Shown here: in pieces, positions 9,627-19,759 of the stretch
Layout: every line of letters begins with the position of its first letter
Numbering within the stretch: position 1 is the stretch's first letter
Source of the DNA: CAVXSP01 sp963724645
GTDB taxonomy: Bacteria > Acidobacteriota > Vicinamibacteria > Vicinamibacterales > SCN-69-37
Direction of reading: 5' to 3'
DNA: 64,000 nucleotides
Assembly (NCBI GenBank): GCA_963724645.1
Contig: CAVRVJ010000010.1
Coordinates: forward strand, 62,001 to 126,000
Translations under genes and position numbers: made by a program
The notes under the pieces: model-generated
What the model saw: only the letters and a program-made list of their open reading frames with translations
What the model was told of the DNA's origin: nothing
Databases searched by the model: none

Positions 9627-10409
9627 GATCGATCCGCCGGGCGGCGATCCCGTTTGCCGTGATCGCTCTCGCCGTGGCCGGAGCGCGCGCGGGCGCCCAG
9701 TCCCTGCCGGCGCTCACGGCGCCAGTCAACGACTTCGCGCAGATCCTCAGTCCCGATGTCTCGGCAACGCTTGACCATCGCATTCGCGCCCTGCAGGCCG
9801 CCTCGGGCGATGTCGTGGTCGTCGCGACAGTCAAGACCATCGAGCCGTATGGATCGATCGAGGAGTACGCCGTTCGCCTGTTCGAGAAGGCGGGAATCGG
9901 CCAGAAGAACAAGCACAACGGCCTGCTGGTCGTCCTCGCCGTGAAAGAGCGCCGCGTCAGGATCGAGGTCGGGTACGGGCTCGAGGAGTTCATCACGGAC
10001 GGCTTTTCCGGCGAGACGATTCGCGAGTTCATGCTCCCCGCATTCCGCCAGGGCGACTACGGCGGAGGGTTGCTCGCCGGCACGACGCGGCTGATCCAGC
10101 GGATCGCCGACGCGCGCGGCGTCACGCTCCAGGACGTACCGAGGGCGAGCCGCGGCACCGCGGTCCCGAGGAGGGATTCCCATCGGCCTCCTGCTGGTTC
10201 TGGCCCTCCTGATCGTTCCGCCGCTGCTGCGGGCGATGATCAGGGGCGGCACGACGCGGCGTCGCGGCGGCTGGTACGGCGGCTCGTGGAGCGGGTGGTC
10301 GGGGGGCGGCGGCGGCTTTGGCGGTGGCGGGTTCGGCGGAGGCGGCGGTGGATTTGGCGGCTTCGGCGGTGGCTCGAGCGGCGGCGGCGGGGCGTCGGGA
10401 AGCTGGTAG
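9623..10409 (+). CDS. TPM-domain protein with glycine-rich tail (YgcG-like, frameshifted)
   Basis: A signal peptide is followed by a TPM domain (VNDFAQILSPDVSATLDHRI, VVVATVKTIEPYGSIEEYAV, NGLLVVLAVKERRVRIEVGY, GLEEFITDGFSGETIREFML). A frameshift near 10175 precedes a transmembrane segment (LLLVLALLIVPPLLRAM) and a very glycine-rich C-terminus with FGGGGFGG blocks ending in ASGSW. This is the usual layout of YgcG-type membrane proteins. They occur beside LemA, as here, and are implicated in membrane or photosystem-protein turnover. The start is GTG 9623. Confidence 0.8.
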
Positions 10410-10494
10410 AGAACACCCGGCAGGATTGCGAGGCCGCACGCCGGCGACGCCCGCGGTCCTGCCGACTTGCAGACCTGCATCCTGCGGTAGAGTG

Positions 10495-11076
10495 ATGATC
10501 ATGACGCATCGATCTGGCTCGCATGCGGTCCGTCTTGCGGCGCTCCTGACTGCCGTCACGCTCCTCGCCGGCTGCTCGTACAACAAGTTCACCGCCAAGG
10601 ACGAGGAAGTAAAGGCGCAGTGGGCGCAGGTGGAAAACCAGCTTCAGCGGCGCAACGACCTGATTCCGAACCTGGTCGAGACCGTCAAGGGATTCGCCAA
10701 GCAGGAGAGCAGTGTTTTCGCCTCGATCGCCGACGCGCGTGCGCGCATGGCCGGCGCCCAGTCGCCGGCCGAGAAGATCTCGGCGGCGAACGCCGGAGAC
10801 CAGCGCTCTCGGCCGGCTGTTCGTCGTCATGGAGAACTACCCCCAGCTCAAGTCGGATGCGCCAGTTCGCACGGCTGATGGACGAGCTCGCCGGCACGGA
10901 AAACCGGCTGTCGGCCGAACGGATGCGCTACAACGACCGCGTGCGCGAGTACGACACCATGCGGCGGCAGTTTCCCGCCGAATCTGACGGCGAAGATGTT
11001 CGGTTTCAAGGAGTATCCGTACTTCCAGGCGCCGCCGGACGCCAAGGCCGTGCCGAAGGTGAACTTCAGCAAGTGA
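10495..11076 (+). CDS. lemA: LemA-family lipoprotein (frameshifted)
   Basis: The N-terminus has a lipobox (TLLAGCS) and then the LemA core: YNKFTAKDEEVKAQWAQVEN, LQRRNDLIPNLVETVKGFA, KQESSVFASIADARARMAGA. In other frames it continues with LFVVMENYPQLKSD, LMDELAGTENRLSAERMRYN and the conserved MFGFKEYPYF. About 190 residues, the normal length. Frameshifts lie near 10800, 10857 and 10985. It is 86 bp after the TPM gene and its TGA overlaps the GTG of the DinB gene, so the three form one unit. Confidence 0.85.
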
Positions 11077-11577
11077 CGCTGAAAGAGACCGTCCTTTCTG
11101 AATTCGACGACGAAGTCGCCCTCACGCGCCGGCTGCTCGACCGCCTGCCCGACGCCGAGTTCTCATGGAAGCCGCACGAGCGGTCCATGTCGCTCGGCGG
11201 TCTGGCCACTCATCTGGCGCAGATTCCGCACTGGGGAACCTCGATCCTTCAGCAGGACGGCTACGATCTCGAGGACGAGCGGCGCCGCGCCGCGCAATCC
11301 AGCAATGCTCCAGGGCGCGAAGTGCTCGAGACCTTCGACCGCCACTCGGCTGAGGTCCGCCGGACGCTCGTCGAGCGCACCGACGCCGAGCTGACGGCGC
11401 CATGGGCGCTCAAGAGCGACGGACATCTGGTGATGTCGCTGCCCCGCGTCAGCGCGCTGCGCCGGTTCCTCCTGAACCACCTGGTCCATCATCGCGGCCA
11501 GCTGACGCGTGTATCTGCGGCTGCAGAACGTGCCGCTCCCGCCGCTCTACGGTCCGAGCGCCGACGAAGGCATGTGA
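11073..11577 (+). CDS. DinB-family protein (frameshifted near its end)
   Basis: About 167 residues of the DinB/YfiT four-helix fold: SEFDDEVALTRRLLDRLPD, FSWKPHERSMSLGGLATHLA, PHWGTSIL, and RRFLLNHLVHHRGQLT. The three metal-binding histidines of the family are in THLA, NHLVHH. A frameshift near 11508 precedes VYLRLQNVPLPPLYG. Members are metal-dependent thiol transferases or nuclease-like proteins; the substrate is unknown. It starts at GTG 11073, overlapping the LemA stop. Confidence 0.8.
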
Positions 11578-13052
11578 GCCGCCGGATCGCGTTGCTTCTC
11601 GCGGCCGCGGCCTTCGGCCTCGCCGCCACGGCAAACTCCGGCGGCTACCGGTACGGCGTCTCCGACCAGGCGTTCTATGCCCCGCCGTCATCAAGGACCT
11701 CCATCCGGATTTCTTTCCGCGCGACACGACGACTGCTCGCGACCGAGTCGCGGCTCATGTGGTCGGACGAGATCGTCGCCGGGTCTGTCGCGCGTCCTGC
11801 GAGCGGACCTGCCGCCGCTGTATCTGGGTCTGTACGCCGCGGGCCTGCTGGTCCTGTTCGTGGCGGCTTGCCGGTTCGGCCGCGCCGCCGGACTCTCGAC
11901 CTGGGGCATCGTTGCGCTGCTGATCCTGGTGACATTCCGCCACCGCATCGCAAAGACCGGCGTGAACTCCCTCGAAGGCTACATGCACCCGCGGATGATC
12001 GCGTTCGCATGCGGCGTGCTCGCGCTCGCGGCTCTGCTCGGCGAGCGGTACAGCCGCGCCGCGATCTGGACCTTGGTCAGCGCGTCTGGCATCCCACGAC
12101 CGCGTTCTGGTTTGCGATTGTCGTCGGCGTCGCAATCGTCGCCGCGCGGCCGCGGTGGCGCCGAGCGGCCTTCCTTCTTGCGGGCATGTCCGCCCTCCTC
12201 GCCCTGTGGGCCGTGCTGCGGGGTCCGCTGTCTGGCCGCCTGGTGATCATGGACCCGGCATGGCTGAGCGTGCTGGCGGAAAAGGACTATCTGTTTCCGC
12301 ACGAATGGCCGGCGTACGCGTGGGTGGCCAATCTCGCCTATCCGATCATCGTTCTGCTGATCTTCCGCCTTCGCCGGGCGCGGGGCGTTGCGGTGCCGGC
12401 CGAAGGGCCCCTCGTCGCCGGTCTCATCGTGCTGGTCGCCTTCTTCGTCCTGTCACTGCCGTTCACCATGATCCGGATGGCCCTCGCGGTGCAGATGCAG
12501 GTGACGCGGGTGTTCTGGATTCTGGACTTCACGACGGCGGCCTACCTCGCCTGGTGGCTGATGGATGATCGACTTCGCCATCGCCGTGTGGGCCGAGCTG
12601 GTCGTCGTCGCGATCCTGGCCGCCGCGTCGATCGGCCGGGGGACATACCTCATTGCGCAAGATCGGAGCACTCGTCGCGATGACGCTTCCCGCGCACGCC
12701 GTGGATCGAGGCGATGGACTGGCTGAAGGCCGCTCCGCCCGCCTGGTACGTGCTCGCCGACCCGGGACACGCCTGGAAATACGGCGTCAGCGTCCGCCTG
12801 GCGGCGGAGAAGGACACCCTCGTCGAAGCCGGCAAGGATACGCGCTCTGGCGATGTACGATCGGCGGGTCGCCCTGACGCTGGCCGACCGGCTGTCGGCG
12901 TTGCGGTGAATTCGATCGTCTGGACGACGGCGAGCTGCGAGCGCTGTCGGCGCGGTACGGCGTTGACGTCGCGATCGTGGACGCGTCGAGGCGCCTGTCG
13001 CTGCCCGAGCTCCATCGCAACGAGCCAATTCGTGATTTACAAGCTTCGATGA
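11574..13052 (+). CDS. Multi-pass membrane protein of unknown function (heavily frameshifted)
   Basis: Joining frames gives about 490 residues with a signal or first membrane segment (IALLLAAAAFGLAATAN). A luminal stretch follows (VIKDLHPDFFPRD), then at least eight hydrophobic segments, among them LYAAGLLVLFVAACRFG, GLIVLVAFFVLSLPF and AVWAELVVVAILAAASIG. The soluble C-terminus ends LHRNEQFVIYKLR. At least six indels are inferred between 11690 and 12975. The topology resembles large glycosyltransferase-like or DUF6798-type proteins, but I cannot assign a family. The GTG start overlaps the DinB TGA. Confidence 0.55.
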
Positions 13053-13073
13053 AGCGATGCCCCAGCGGAATTC

Positions 13074-14064
13074 GTGACGAGCCACCCGCCGTTCGTCCCA
13101 CGCCGGTGGCTCAGCAGCGGCCATGCAATGACGGTCTTCGCGTGGGCCCGCGCGCGCCTGTTTCCGGAGCTGCCCGAGCCGGAGGCGCGGCTGATTCGCG
13201 TGTCTCCGGACACGCAGGTCCTCGCCCGATGTTTCTGGCAGCCGGATCGCGCCAGCGTGCCGACGTTGCTGGCCCTGCATGGTCTGGAAGGATCCAGTGA
13301 AGCGCACTACATGCGCGGACTGGCGGCGAAAGCGTGGCAGCGCGGCTGGAACGCGGTCCTCCTCAACCAGCGCAACTGCGGCGGCACCGAGCATCTGACA
13401 CCAGGCTTGTATCACTCCGGCCTCACCGAGGATCCCAAGGCCGTGATTCGCGCTCTCGTGCAGGAGGATCGCCTCCCCTGCTTCGGCGTCGTGGGCTACT
13501 CGCTTGGCGGCAATCTGGCGGTCAAACTGGCCGGCGAACTCGACGCAGTCGCCCGACCTGCCCGTGGCCGGCGTGGTCGCCATCAGCCCGACGATCGACC
13601 TCGACCTCTGCGTCCGCGCGATCGAGCGCCGGGCCAACGTCATCTACCAGTTCAATTTCGTGCGGAATCTGAAAGCCCGGATGCGGAGGAAAGCCGAGGT
13701 CTGGCCGGAGAAGTACGACCTCGCGGCCGCTTCGATCGATCTGGACGATCCGCCAGTTCGACGAAGTTTACACGGCGCCCCATCACGGCTTCCAGGGCGC
13801 CAGCGGATTATTACCATCGGGCGAGCGCCGTCCGCGTGGTCGATCGCATCCGGGTTCCCACGCTGATCCTGAGCGCCGAAGACGACCCCTTCGTGCCCGC
13901 GTCACAGTTTCAAGAACCAGCCCTGCGTGAAAATCGTCACATCGCCTTGTGCATCGAGCGCAACGGCGGGCACTGCGGCTTCGCCGGCCAACGCGACGGA
14001 CGACGACGGCTATTGGGCGGAGACGATGGCGGTGAACTTTCTGGCCGCGGTCATGCCACGCTGA
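13074..14064 (+). CDS. YheT-type alpha/beta hydrolase (frameshifted)
   Basis: The protein has the YheT/ABHD family order: FVPRRWLSSGHAMTVFAWAR, TLLALHGLEGSSEAHYMRGL (oxyanion region), VLLNQRNCGGTEHLTPGLYH, the nucleophile elbow VGYSLGGNLAVKL (Ser), VPTLILSAEDDPFVP (Asp) and GGHCGF (His). All three catalytic residues are visible. Frames change near 13545, 13760 and 13990; the last frame ends ETMAVNFLAAVMPR. GTG 13074 is the first in-frame start, but an ATG at 13057 in another frame may be the true one. It overlaps the DUF72 gene tail-to-tail by 14 bp. Confidence 0.8.
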
Positions 14065-14772
14065 CGCCGCGCCGCTTCAGCACGTCCACGAATGCCTGGG
14101 CGAATTCCGGGCCCTTTCCTTCTTCTTCGTGCTTGAAGTAGACGAACGCGTCCTGCCAGGTGGTCGAGTGCGAGATCAGCTCCACGGCCCAGCGATCGAG
14201 ATCGGCCGGCGTATATCCCTCGTCGCGAAGGCGAAAATAGCCGTGGCGTGCCGTCGGCCGCAGCGGGGTGGTCTTGTCTCCGAAGTCGGCGATGCACAGC
14301 GCGACGCCGTGACGCTCGAGCAATCCGTACACCTCGTCGGTCAACCATGATTCGTTGCGAAACTCGACGGCCGACTGCAGATCGGCGGGCAGCTGCTTCA
14401 GCGAACGCTTCCAGCCGCGGCAGATCGGCTTTGAGGGTGGGCGGCAACTGAAACAGCAGCGTCCCCAGGTGCGCGCCCAGGCCGCGCGCGCTGTCGCAGA
14501 AGAACTTCACGGAGTCCTCGCACTCCTTGAGTCGCTTGATGTGCGTGATCAGGCGGGGCGCCTTCAGCGCGTACTTGAAGCCGGGCTGGGCCTGTTCGAG
14601 CCAGCCCGCTGTCGTCTTCGGTGTCGGCATTCGATAGAAGGTCGCGTTGATCTCGACGGTGTGAAACCGCTCCCGGTAGAAGCCGAACATGTCTCTTCGT
14701 CGGGAAGCCCTCGGGATAAAAACTTCCCCGCCATTCAGGGTAGTTGTAACCGGACGTGCCAACGTAAATCAT
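14051..14772 (-). CDS. DUF72 family protein (YecE-like, frameshifted)
   Basis: About 240 residues of the TIM-barrel-like DUF72 fold: MIYVGTSGYNYPEWRGSFYP at the start, then TVEINATFYRMPTPKTTAGW, YALKAPRLITHIKRL, LGTLLFQLPPTLKAD, FRNESWLTDEVY, CIADFGDKT and YFRLRDEGYT. The final part is WQDAFVYFKHEEEGKGPEFA. Frames change near 14695 and 14385. The biochemical role of the family is unknown; it is common in bacteria and archaea. The start is ATG 14772. Confidence 0.85.
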
Positions 14773-14806
14773 GGGGACGGGTCAGTTTTCCACAGATTCG
14801 GGCAAA

Positions 14807-14884
14807 AGGGGGACGGGTCTCGATTTGTGGAAACCTCAGTTACCCTCGCCACCGAGGTTTCCACAAATCGAGACCCGTCCCCCT
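14807..14884. repeat. Long inverted repeat, REP/MITE-like, in the gap before the DUF72 gene
   Basis: Two perfectly complementary 31-bp arms (14807-14837 and 14854-14884) flank a 16-nt loop. The arms read AGGGGGACGGGTCTCGATTT and onward through GTGGAAACCTC. A related partial copy starting GGGGACGGGTC and including TTTTCCACA lies just outside at 14773-14794. The RNA or single-strand DNA would form a very stable hairpin. No transposase is nearby. Confidence 0.8.
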
Positions 14885-14889
14885 CTCCC

Positions 14890-16010
14890 CTACGCCCGCT
14901 TCTGCGAGCGGTACGCGGCCAGCGACAGGACGACCACACCCCACGTCCCCAGGGCGGCGAATTGCGGCCACAGCAGGTCGAAGCCGATCCCTTTCAGGAA
15001 GATGCCCCGCACGATGACCAGGAAGTACCGCAGCGGCACCAGCGTGGTGATGGCCTGGATGAGCCGTGGCATGTTTTCGATCGGGAAGATGAAGCCCGAC
15101 AGATAGACCATCGGCACGAGAAAGAAGAACGTCGAGGTCAGCATTGCCTGCTGCTGCGTCGATGAGATCGTCGACACAAAGAGACCGAGCCCGAACGTGC
15201 AAAGCAGATACACCATGCTGGCGCCGAGCAGCAGCCAGACACTGCCGCGCAGCGGGACGGCAAACCAGTACACCGCCACGGCCAAGACGAGAAGCACGTC
15301 GATGAACCCCACTACCGCGTAAGGCAGGAGCTTTCCGAGAATCAGCTCCCAACGGCCGAGCGGCGTGACATTCAGCTGCTCGAGGGTGCCCAATTCGCGT
15401 TCCCTGACAATCGCCATCGATGACAGGTTCGCCGTCACGAGCAGCAGCAGAAGCGCGATGACGCCAGGGACCATGAAGTTGCGGCTCTCGAGCTGCGGAT
15501 TGAACCAGACGCGCACCCGGCCGTCGATGGGATTCGACGGCCGCGCCGCGTTCAGCGGCGACCTCCGCGTTGAACTCCCCGACCAGCGACGCCGCATAGG
15601 CAATCGCGACTCCCGATGAATTGGCGTCCGTGCCGTCGGCCAGCACTTGGATTTCCCGGGCGCTCGTCCGGCCCGTGCCCGGTCACCGCGGCGTCCAGCC
15701 CGAGCGGAATCACAATCGCCAGCCAGGCCCTGCCCCCAGCGAGGTCCGCGTCGACGTCCCGCGGGCTCATCCGCTCCCCGACGATCTGGAAATACGGCGA
15801 CGCGCTGAATCGCTCGATGAGCTGCCGGCTCCTCGGCGTCCTGTCGCCGTCGACGACGACAATCGGCACGTGCTTGATGTCGGTGGTCGCCGCGTAGCCG
15901 AGCAGCGTCAACTGAATGATCGGCGCGACGATGAGCAGAAACAGCAGCCGGGGCGTCTGCCGCAGCTCCAGAAACTCCTTCCACATCAGCGTCCGAACGC
16001 GTGCGGTCAT
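14890..16010 (-). CDS. ABC-2 type efflux permease (second of pair, frameshifted)
   Basis: About 373 residues starting MTARVRTLMWKEFLELRQTP. A first membrane segment is LLFLLIVAPIIQLTLLGYAA, then a large periplasmic loop with FNPQLESRNFMVPGVIALLL. The ABC-2 core follows (AIVRERELGTLEQLNVTP, GKLLPYAVVGFIDVLLVLAV, MVYLSGFIFPIENMP, YFLVIVRGIFLKGIG). This is the YbhR/YbhS type. Frames change near 15670 and 15555. It is the last gene of the efflux operon, separated from its partner by a repeat-filled 211-bp gap. Confidence 0.88.
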
Positions 16011-16020
16011 CTTTCTTCTT

Positions 16021-16187
16021 CGGGGGATTTCATCCCCCGAACCCCCTGCACGCTCGCTGGCGGGCCCCCGCCGCCCCGCGCCGCTCGCGTGGCCGTTCGC
16101 TCCCGCTCACTCGCATGTCCCTCGGCGTCCCCGAACCCCTGACACGCTCGCTGGCGGGGCCCCCGCCGCCCCGCGCCGCTCGCGTGG
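16021..16187. repeat. Hairpin and paired GC-rich direct repeats between the two permease genes
   Basis: A perfect 8-bp hairpin (CGGGGGAT, TTC loop, ATCCCCCG) at 16021-16039 sits just before the permease start on the minus strand. Two near-identical copies of about 56 bp follow at 16038-16093 and 16131-16187. Each contains CGCTCGCTGGCGGG, then CCCCCGCCGCCCCGCGCCGC and TCGCGTGGC; copy one lacks a G. The copies themselves include the palindrome GGCGGGGCCCCCGCC. No gene is seen in 16011-16221. Confidence 0.8.
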
Positions 16188-16221
16188 CTCACTCTTGACC
16201 GCTCGTTCGCCTGAAAGTTAC

Positions 16222-17333
16222 TCACGAGCCGTGCCTCGCCAGCCTTGCGGCCGACACGCCGAGCACGACGAAGGCGTAGGCGCCCAGCGCGAGCAGCGGA
16301 CGGCCAGACCGCGCCCAGACTCAGCCCCTTCAAAACGATGCCCCGCAGCGCGACCAGGAAGTACCGCGCCGGAACGATCGTCGTCACGTATTGGATGGGA
16401 GCCGGCATGCTGGAAATCGGAAAGATGAATCCCGACAGAATCATGGTCGGCAAAAACGCGATCAGCATCGAGGTCTGCAGGGCCATCTGCTGCGTGTCGG
16501 TCATGGTCGACACGAGCAGGCCCGTTCCCACCCCGCCGACCAGAAACAGGGCGAGGACGAGTGAGAGCGACAGCCAGCTGCCGCGCATCGGCAGATCGAA
16601 CAGGACCATCGCGGTCACCACGATCAGCATGGCCGAAGCCTGCGAAATGATCAGGTACGGCAGCGTCTTGCCAAGGACGAACGCCGGCGTCGAGATCGGC
16701 GCCATGCGCACCTGTTCCATCGTCCCCATTTCCTTTTCGCGCACGATCGACAGCGCCGTCGACAGCACCGCCGTGATCGTCGCGATGTACGCGATGAGGC
16801 CGGGCACGAGGAACAGCGTGCTTCGAAGCTCGGGGTTGTACCAGACGCGCGGCTCGATGCCGATGCCCGTGACGGCGTTACGGGGTGGCCCGCCGAGGAT
16901 GGCGCCGGCGTCCCGCAACACCGCCGTGGAATAGCCGAGCACCGTCGTAGCGGTATTGGCGTTGTCGCCGTTCAGGATGACCTGCACGTCGCCGGTCCCG
17001 CCCTGGCGGATCCGACTCGAGAAATCCTCCGGGATGACGAGCAACGCGCGAATGTCCCCGGTGTCCATCAGCCGGTCGGCGTCGGCGTCCGACGTCACGG
17101 AGGAGACCGAGATCGAAGTACGTCGATTGCACGAACCTCGCAACCAGCATCCGGCTCTCGGTGGATCCGTCGCGATCCTCGACGGCCAGGCTCACATGGC
17201 GGATATCGAAATTGAGCGCGTAGCCGTACAGAAACAGGAAGAACGCCGGGATGAACAACAGGATGAGCAGCGTCCGGCGATCGCGGCGGATCTGCCGCAG
17301 CTCCTTGACGGCCACCGCCCAGGCGCGTCTCAT
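16222..17333 (-). CDS. ABC-2 type efflux permease (first of pair, frameshifted)
   Basis: Starts MRRAWAVAVKELRQIRRDRR at ATG 17333, overlapping the ATPase TGA. The first membrane helix is TLLILLFIPAFFLFLYGYAL, then the periplasmic loop (VWYNPELRSTLFLVPGLIAY). The core follows: ALSIVREKEMGTMEQVRMAP, GKTLPYLIISQASAMLIVV, MILSGFIFPISSMP, ARYFLVALRGIVLKG. Frames change near 17105 and 16305; the restored end is ALGAYAFVVLGVSAARLARHGS. About 370 residues, the normal length. It would form a heterodimeric pore with the following permease. Confidence 0.9.
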
Positions 17334-18277
17334 GCCGCGGAGCTTCCCTGCACCCGATCGAGCACGTCGAGAAAGACGTCCTCGAGACTGGGCTGCGACG
17401 GTCTGGACACTGGTGATCGGCACGTGTGCCGCCTTCGAGCGCCCGCGCCAGATCCTCCTCGACCGTCTGCCGGTCGCGAAGGACCGCATGCACCGTCGTG
17501 CCGAACAGGCTCGTCTTCTCGACGAATGGCTGGCGGTCCAGAGCCGCCATGGCGGCGACCGGATCGAGCGATCGAATCTCGAAAATGGGCCGCGTGCGGA
17601 ACGCGGATTTCAATTCGGCGATGGCGCCAAGCGCGGCGAGTCTTCCGGCGTGGATGATCGCCACGCGATCGCAGCGCTCCGCCTCGTCGAGGTAATGAGT
17701 CGTGACGAGCACGGTCGTGCCGGCTTGCGAGAGGTCGTCAATCAGGCGCCAGAAGTCGCGCCGGGACACCGGATCCACACCGCCGGTCGGCTCGTCCAGA
17801 AAAACGATGGGTGGTTCGTGCAACAGCGCACAACCGAGCGCAAGGCGTTGGCGCCAGCCGCCAGACAGGTTGCGGGCCAGCTCGGTTTCCCGTTCCGCCA
17901 GCCCCGCCATGTCGAGCGCGAAGCGGCGGCGCGCTTCGAGCCGGCTGCCGCGCAGTCCGTAGAGGCCGGCGTAAAAGCGGATGTTCTGGTCGACGGTCAG
18001 CAGTTGGTACAGCGAGAACCGCTGCGACATATAGCCGATTCGCCGTTTGACGCCCTCAGGATCGCGGCCGACATCAATGCCATCGACCGATGCCCGGCCG
18101 GATGTCGGCGTCAACAGGCCGCACAGCATGCGTATGGTCGTGGACTTCCCCGCGCCGTTCGCGCCCAGAAAACCGAAGACTTCTCCCCGCCGCACGTCGA
18201 AACTCACGTCGTCGACGGCGACAAACTGCCCGAAGCGCCGCGAAAGATGCTCGACGACGATCGCGGCGTTCCGCCAT
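17330..18277 (-). CDS. ABC transporter ATPase (frameshifted)
   Basis: Walker A is GANGAGKST, the signature is LSGGWRQRLALG, Walker B is PIVFLDEPTGGVDP and the switch His is TTHYLDEAERCD. About 315 residues, YbhF-half type. The start is ATG 18277: the first codons are shifted by one base relative to IVVEHLSRRFGQFVAVDDVS. Near 17430 another shift precedes SLEDVFLDVLDRVQGSSAA. Its start overlaps the TolC stop (TGATG) and its stop overlaps the permease start (ATGA), so translation is coupled. It would be the energising partner of the two permeases. Confidence 0.9.
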
Positions 18278-19612
18278 CAGAGCCCGCCGATCGCCCGCAG
18301 CAGCCGCGCTTCGCCGAGGCGGAGCGCGGCAGAAATCTGAGTGCGCTCGAGCTCGGCTTGCAGCAGCGCCGTCTGCGCGTCGAGCACATCGGTCGGCGTC
18401 GCGACGCCGGCGTTGAAGCGCTCGCCGAGCACGCGACGCGCCTCCTCAGCCGCGGCGACCCCATCGGCGGCCGCCTGCAGGGCCGCACGGTTGGCTTCGA
18501 GGTCCTGCAGCCGCTGTCGAATCTCAACCGCCACTTGCGCGTCGAAGTCGTCCAGCCGATGGCCGAGCGCCTCGGCTTGCGCCAGCGACGCTGCGTGGTC
18601 CGCCCGGGCCCGCCCGCCATCCCAGAGCGGCCAACTCACATTGACGCCCATGTCCCAGGACACCCTCCACTCGTCCGTCCGCGGCACGAACCGTGAATTG
18701 GGGCGCGACGGTTCGAACGAGGCCACGCCGCCGACCTGCGGACGCAATCCCGCCAGCGCGGCGGCCGCCGCCGAACGCAGGGCCGCCTGCCGATCCTGAA
18801 GCGCGGCTCGCTCACCGCGGCTCTCTCGCGCGCGGCTCACGAGGGCCGCCACCGGCTGCGCGGCCGTGTCGGCGGCGCCGCTCACCGGCTGGTCGACCGA
18901 CGTCGCCGTGACGATTGGCTGGTCCAGCTCCACGCCGATGAGCCGGGCGAGATCGACCTCCGCGATCGCCGCGGCGTTTCTTGCCTGGATGAGCTGGACA
19001 TTCTGATGCGCGCGCTGTGCCTGCGCGGAAAGCAGGTCGTTGGGGGGCAGCACGCCGGCGGCCACGCGCGACCGCACGTCGCCGACCCAGGCGTCCATGC
19101 GCTGGAGGCCGGCCTCGAGCACTCTCGCGGTCTCGCGGGCCGGTGACCAGGTTCCAGTACGCGCGGATCACGTCGAGCCGCACGTCCGCTTCAGTGACAC
19201 GAGCATCCGCTTGCGCGGCGTGCTCGTCGGCCCGCGCTGATTCGACCGCGGCCGCCGTCCGACCGGCTGTGTATATCGGGATATCCAGTTCCGTGCGCGC
19301 CCGGTAGTTGACCGGAATGTCGGGGAACAGTGGCTTGAGCGTGCCGTTCGACTGCGTGATGCCGAACGGTTCGACGTGATTCGTCCGCAGGTAGCCCGCC
19401 GTTTCTGTGACGGAGGGTGTGCGCTGCGCGGCGCGGGACGTGACGGTCGCCGCCGCGGCGGTCTCCCGTGCGCGCGCCTCGGCCATCCGGGGCGCCTGCG
19501 CGACACCACGCGCGATTGCGTCCTCGAGCGTCAAAGACAGCGGCACCTGCGCCAGCGCCGTCTGGGCACTGAAAAGGCCAAGGGCAAATGCAAGAGCGCG
19601 GACAGATCGCAT
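18277..19612 (-). CDS. TolC-family outer-membrane efflux protein (frameshifted)
   Basis: A signal peptide (ALAFALGLFSAQTALAQ) is followed by the two TolC repeats: LSLTLEDAIARGVAQAPRMA, TELDIPIYTAGRTAAAVESA, RLDVIRAYWNLVT. After a frameshift near 19135 come VLEAGLQRMDAWVGDVRSRV, GVLPPNDLLSAQAQ, WDMGVNVSWPLWDGGRARAD and NAGVATPTDVLDAQTALLQA. About 445 residues. ATG 19612 lies behind GAGGTCCTTGCC. It supplies the outer-membrane channel for the tripartite pump and sits in the middle of the operon between the two ATPase genes. Confidence 0.92.
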
Positions 19613-19629
19613 GGCAAGGACCTCAAATA

Positions 19630-19759
19630 TCACTGCTCGCGGGGCCCCACCCCCGCTCGCGCCGCTCCGGCGCTCGTCGACTCGCTCTCCTCGCGGCAGC
19701 CGCAGGCGCTTCTCACTGCTCGCGGGGCCCCACCCCCGCTCGCGCCGCTCCGGCGCTCG
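19630..19759. repeat. 47-bp GC-rich direct repeat, two copies
   Basis: Identical 47-bp copies at 19630-19676 and 19713-19759 read TCACTGCTCGCGGGGCCCCA, then CCCCCGCTCGCG and CCGCTCCGGCGCTCG. The second copy encodes the last 15 codons and stop of the ATPase on the minus strand (SAGAARAGVGPREQ). The core GCGGGGCCCC-A-CCCCCGC recurs in the 55.5 and 57.2 kb gaps. Confidence 0.85.

Noticed and set aside
12453..13643. 396-residue minus-strand ORF opposite the membrane protein and hydrolase
   Set aside because: It is a shadow frame. The plus strand has recognisable hydrolase motifs and membrane segments, and the minus product matches nothing.
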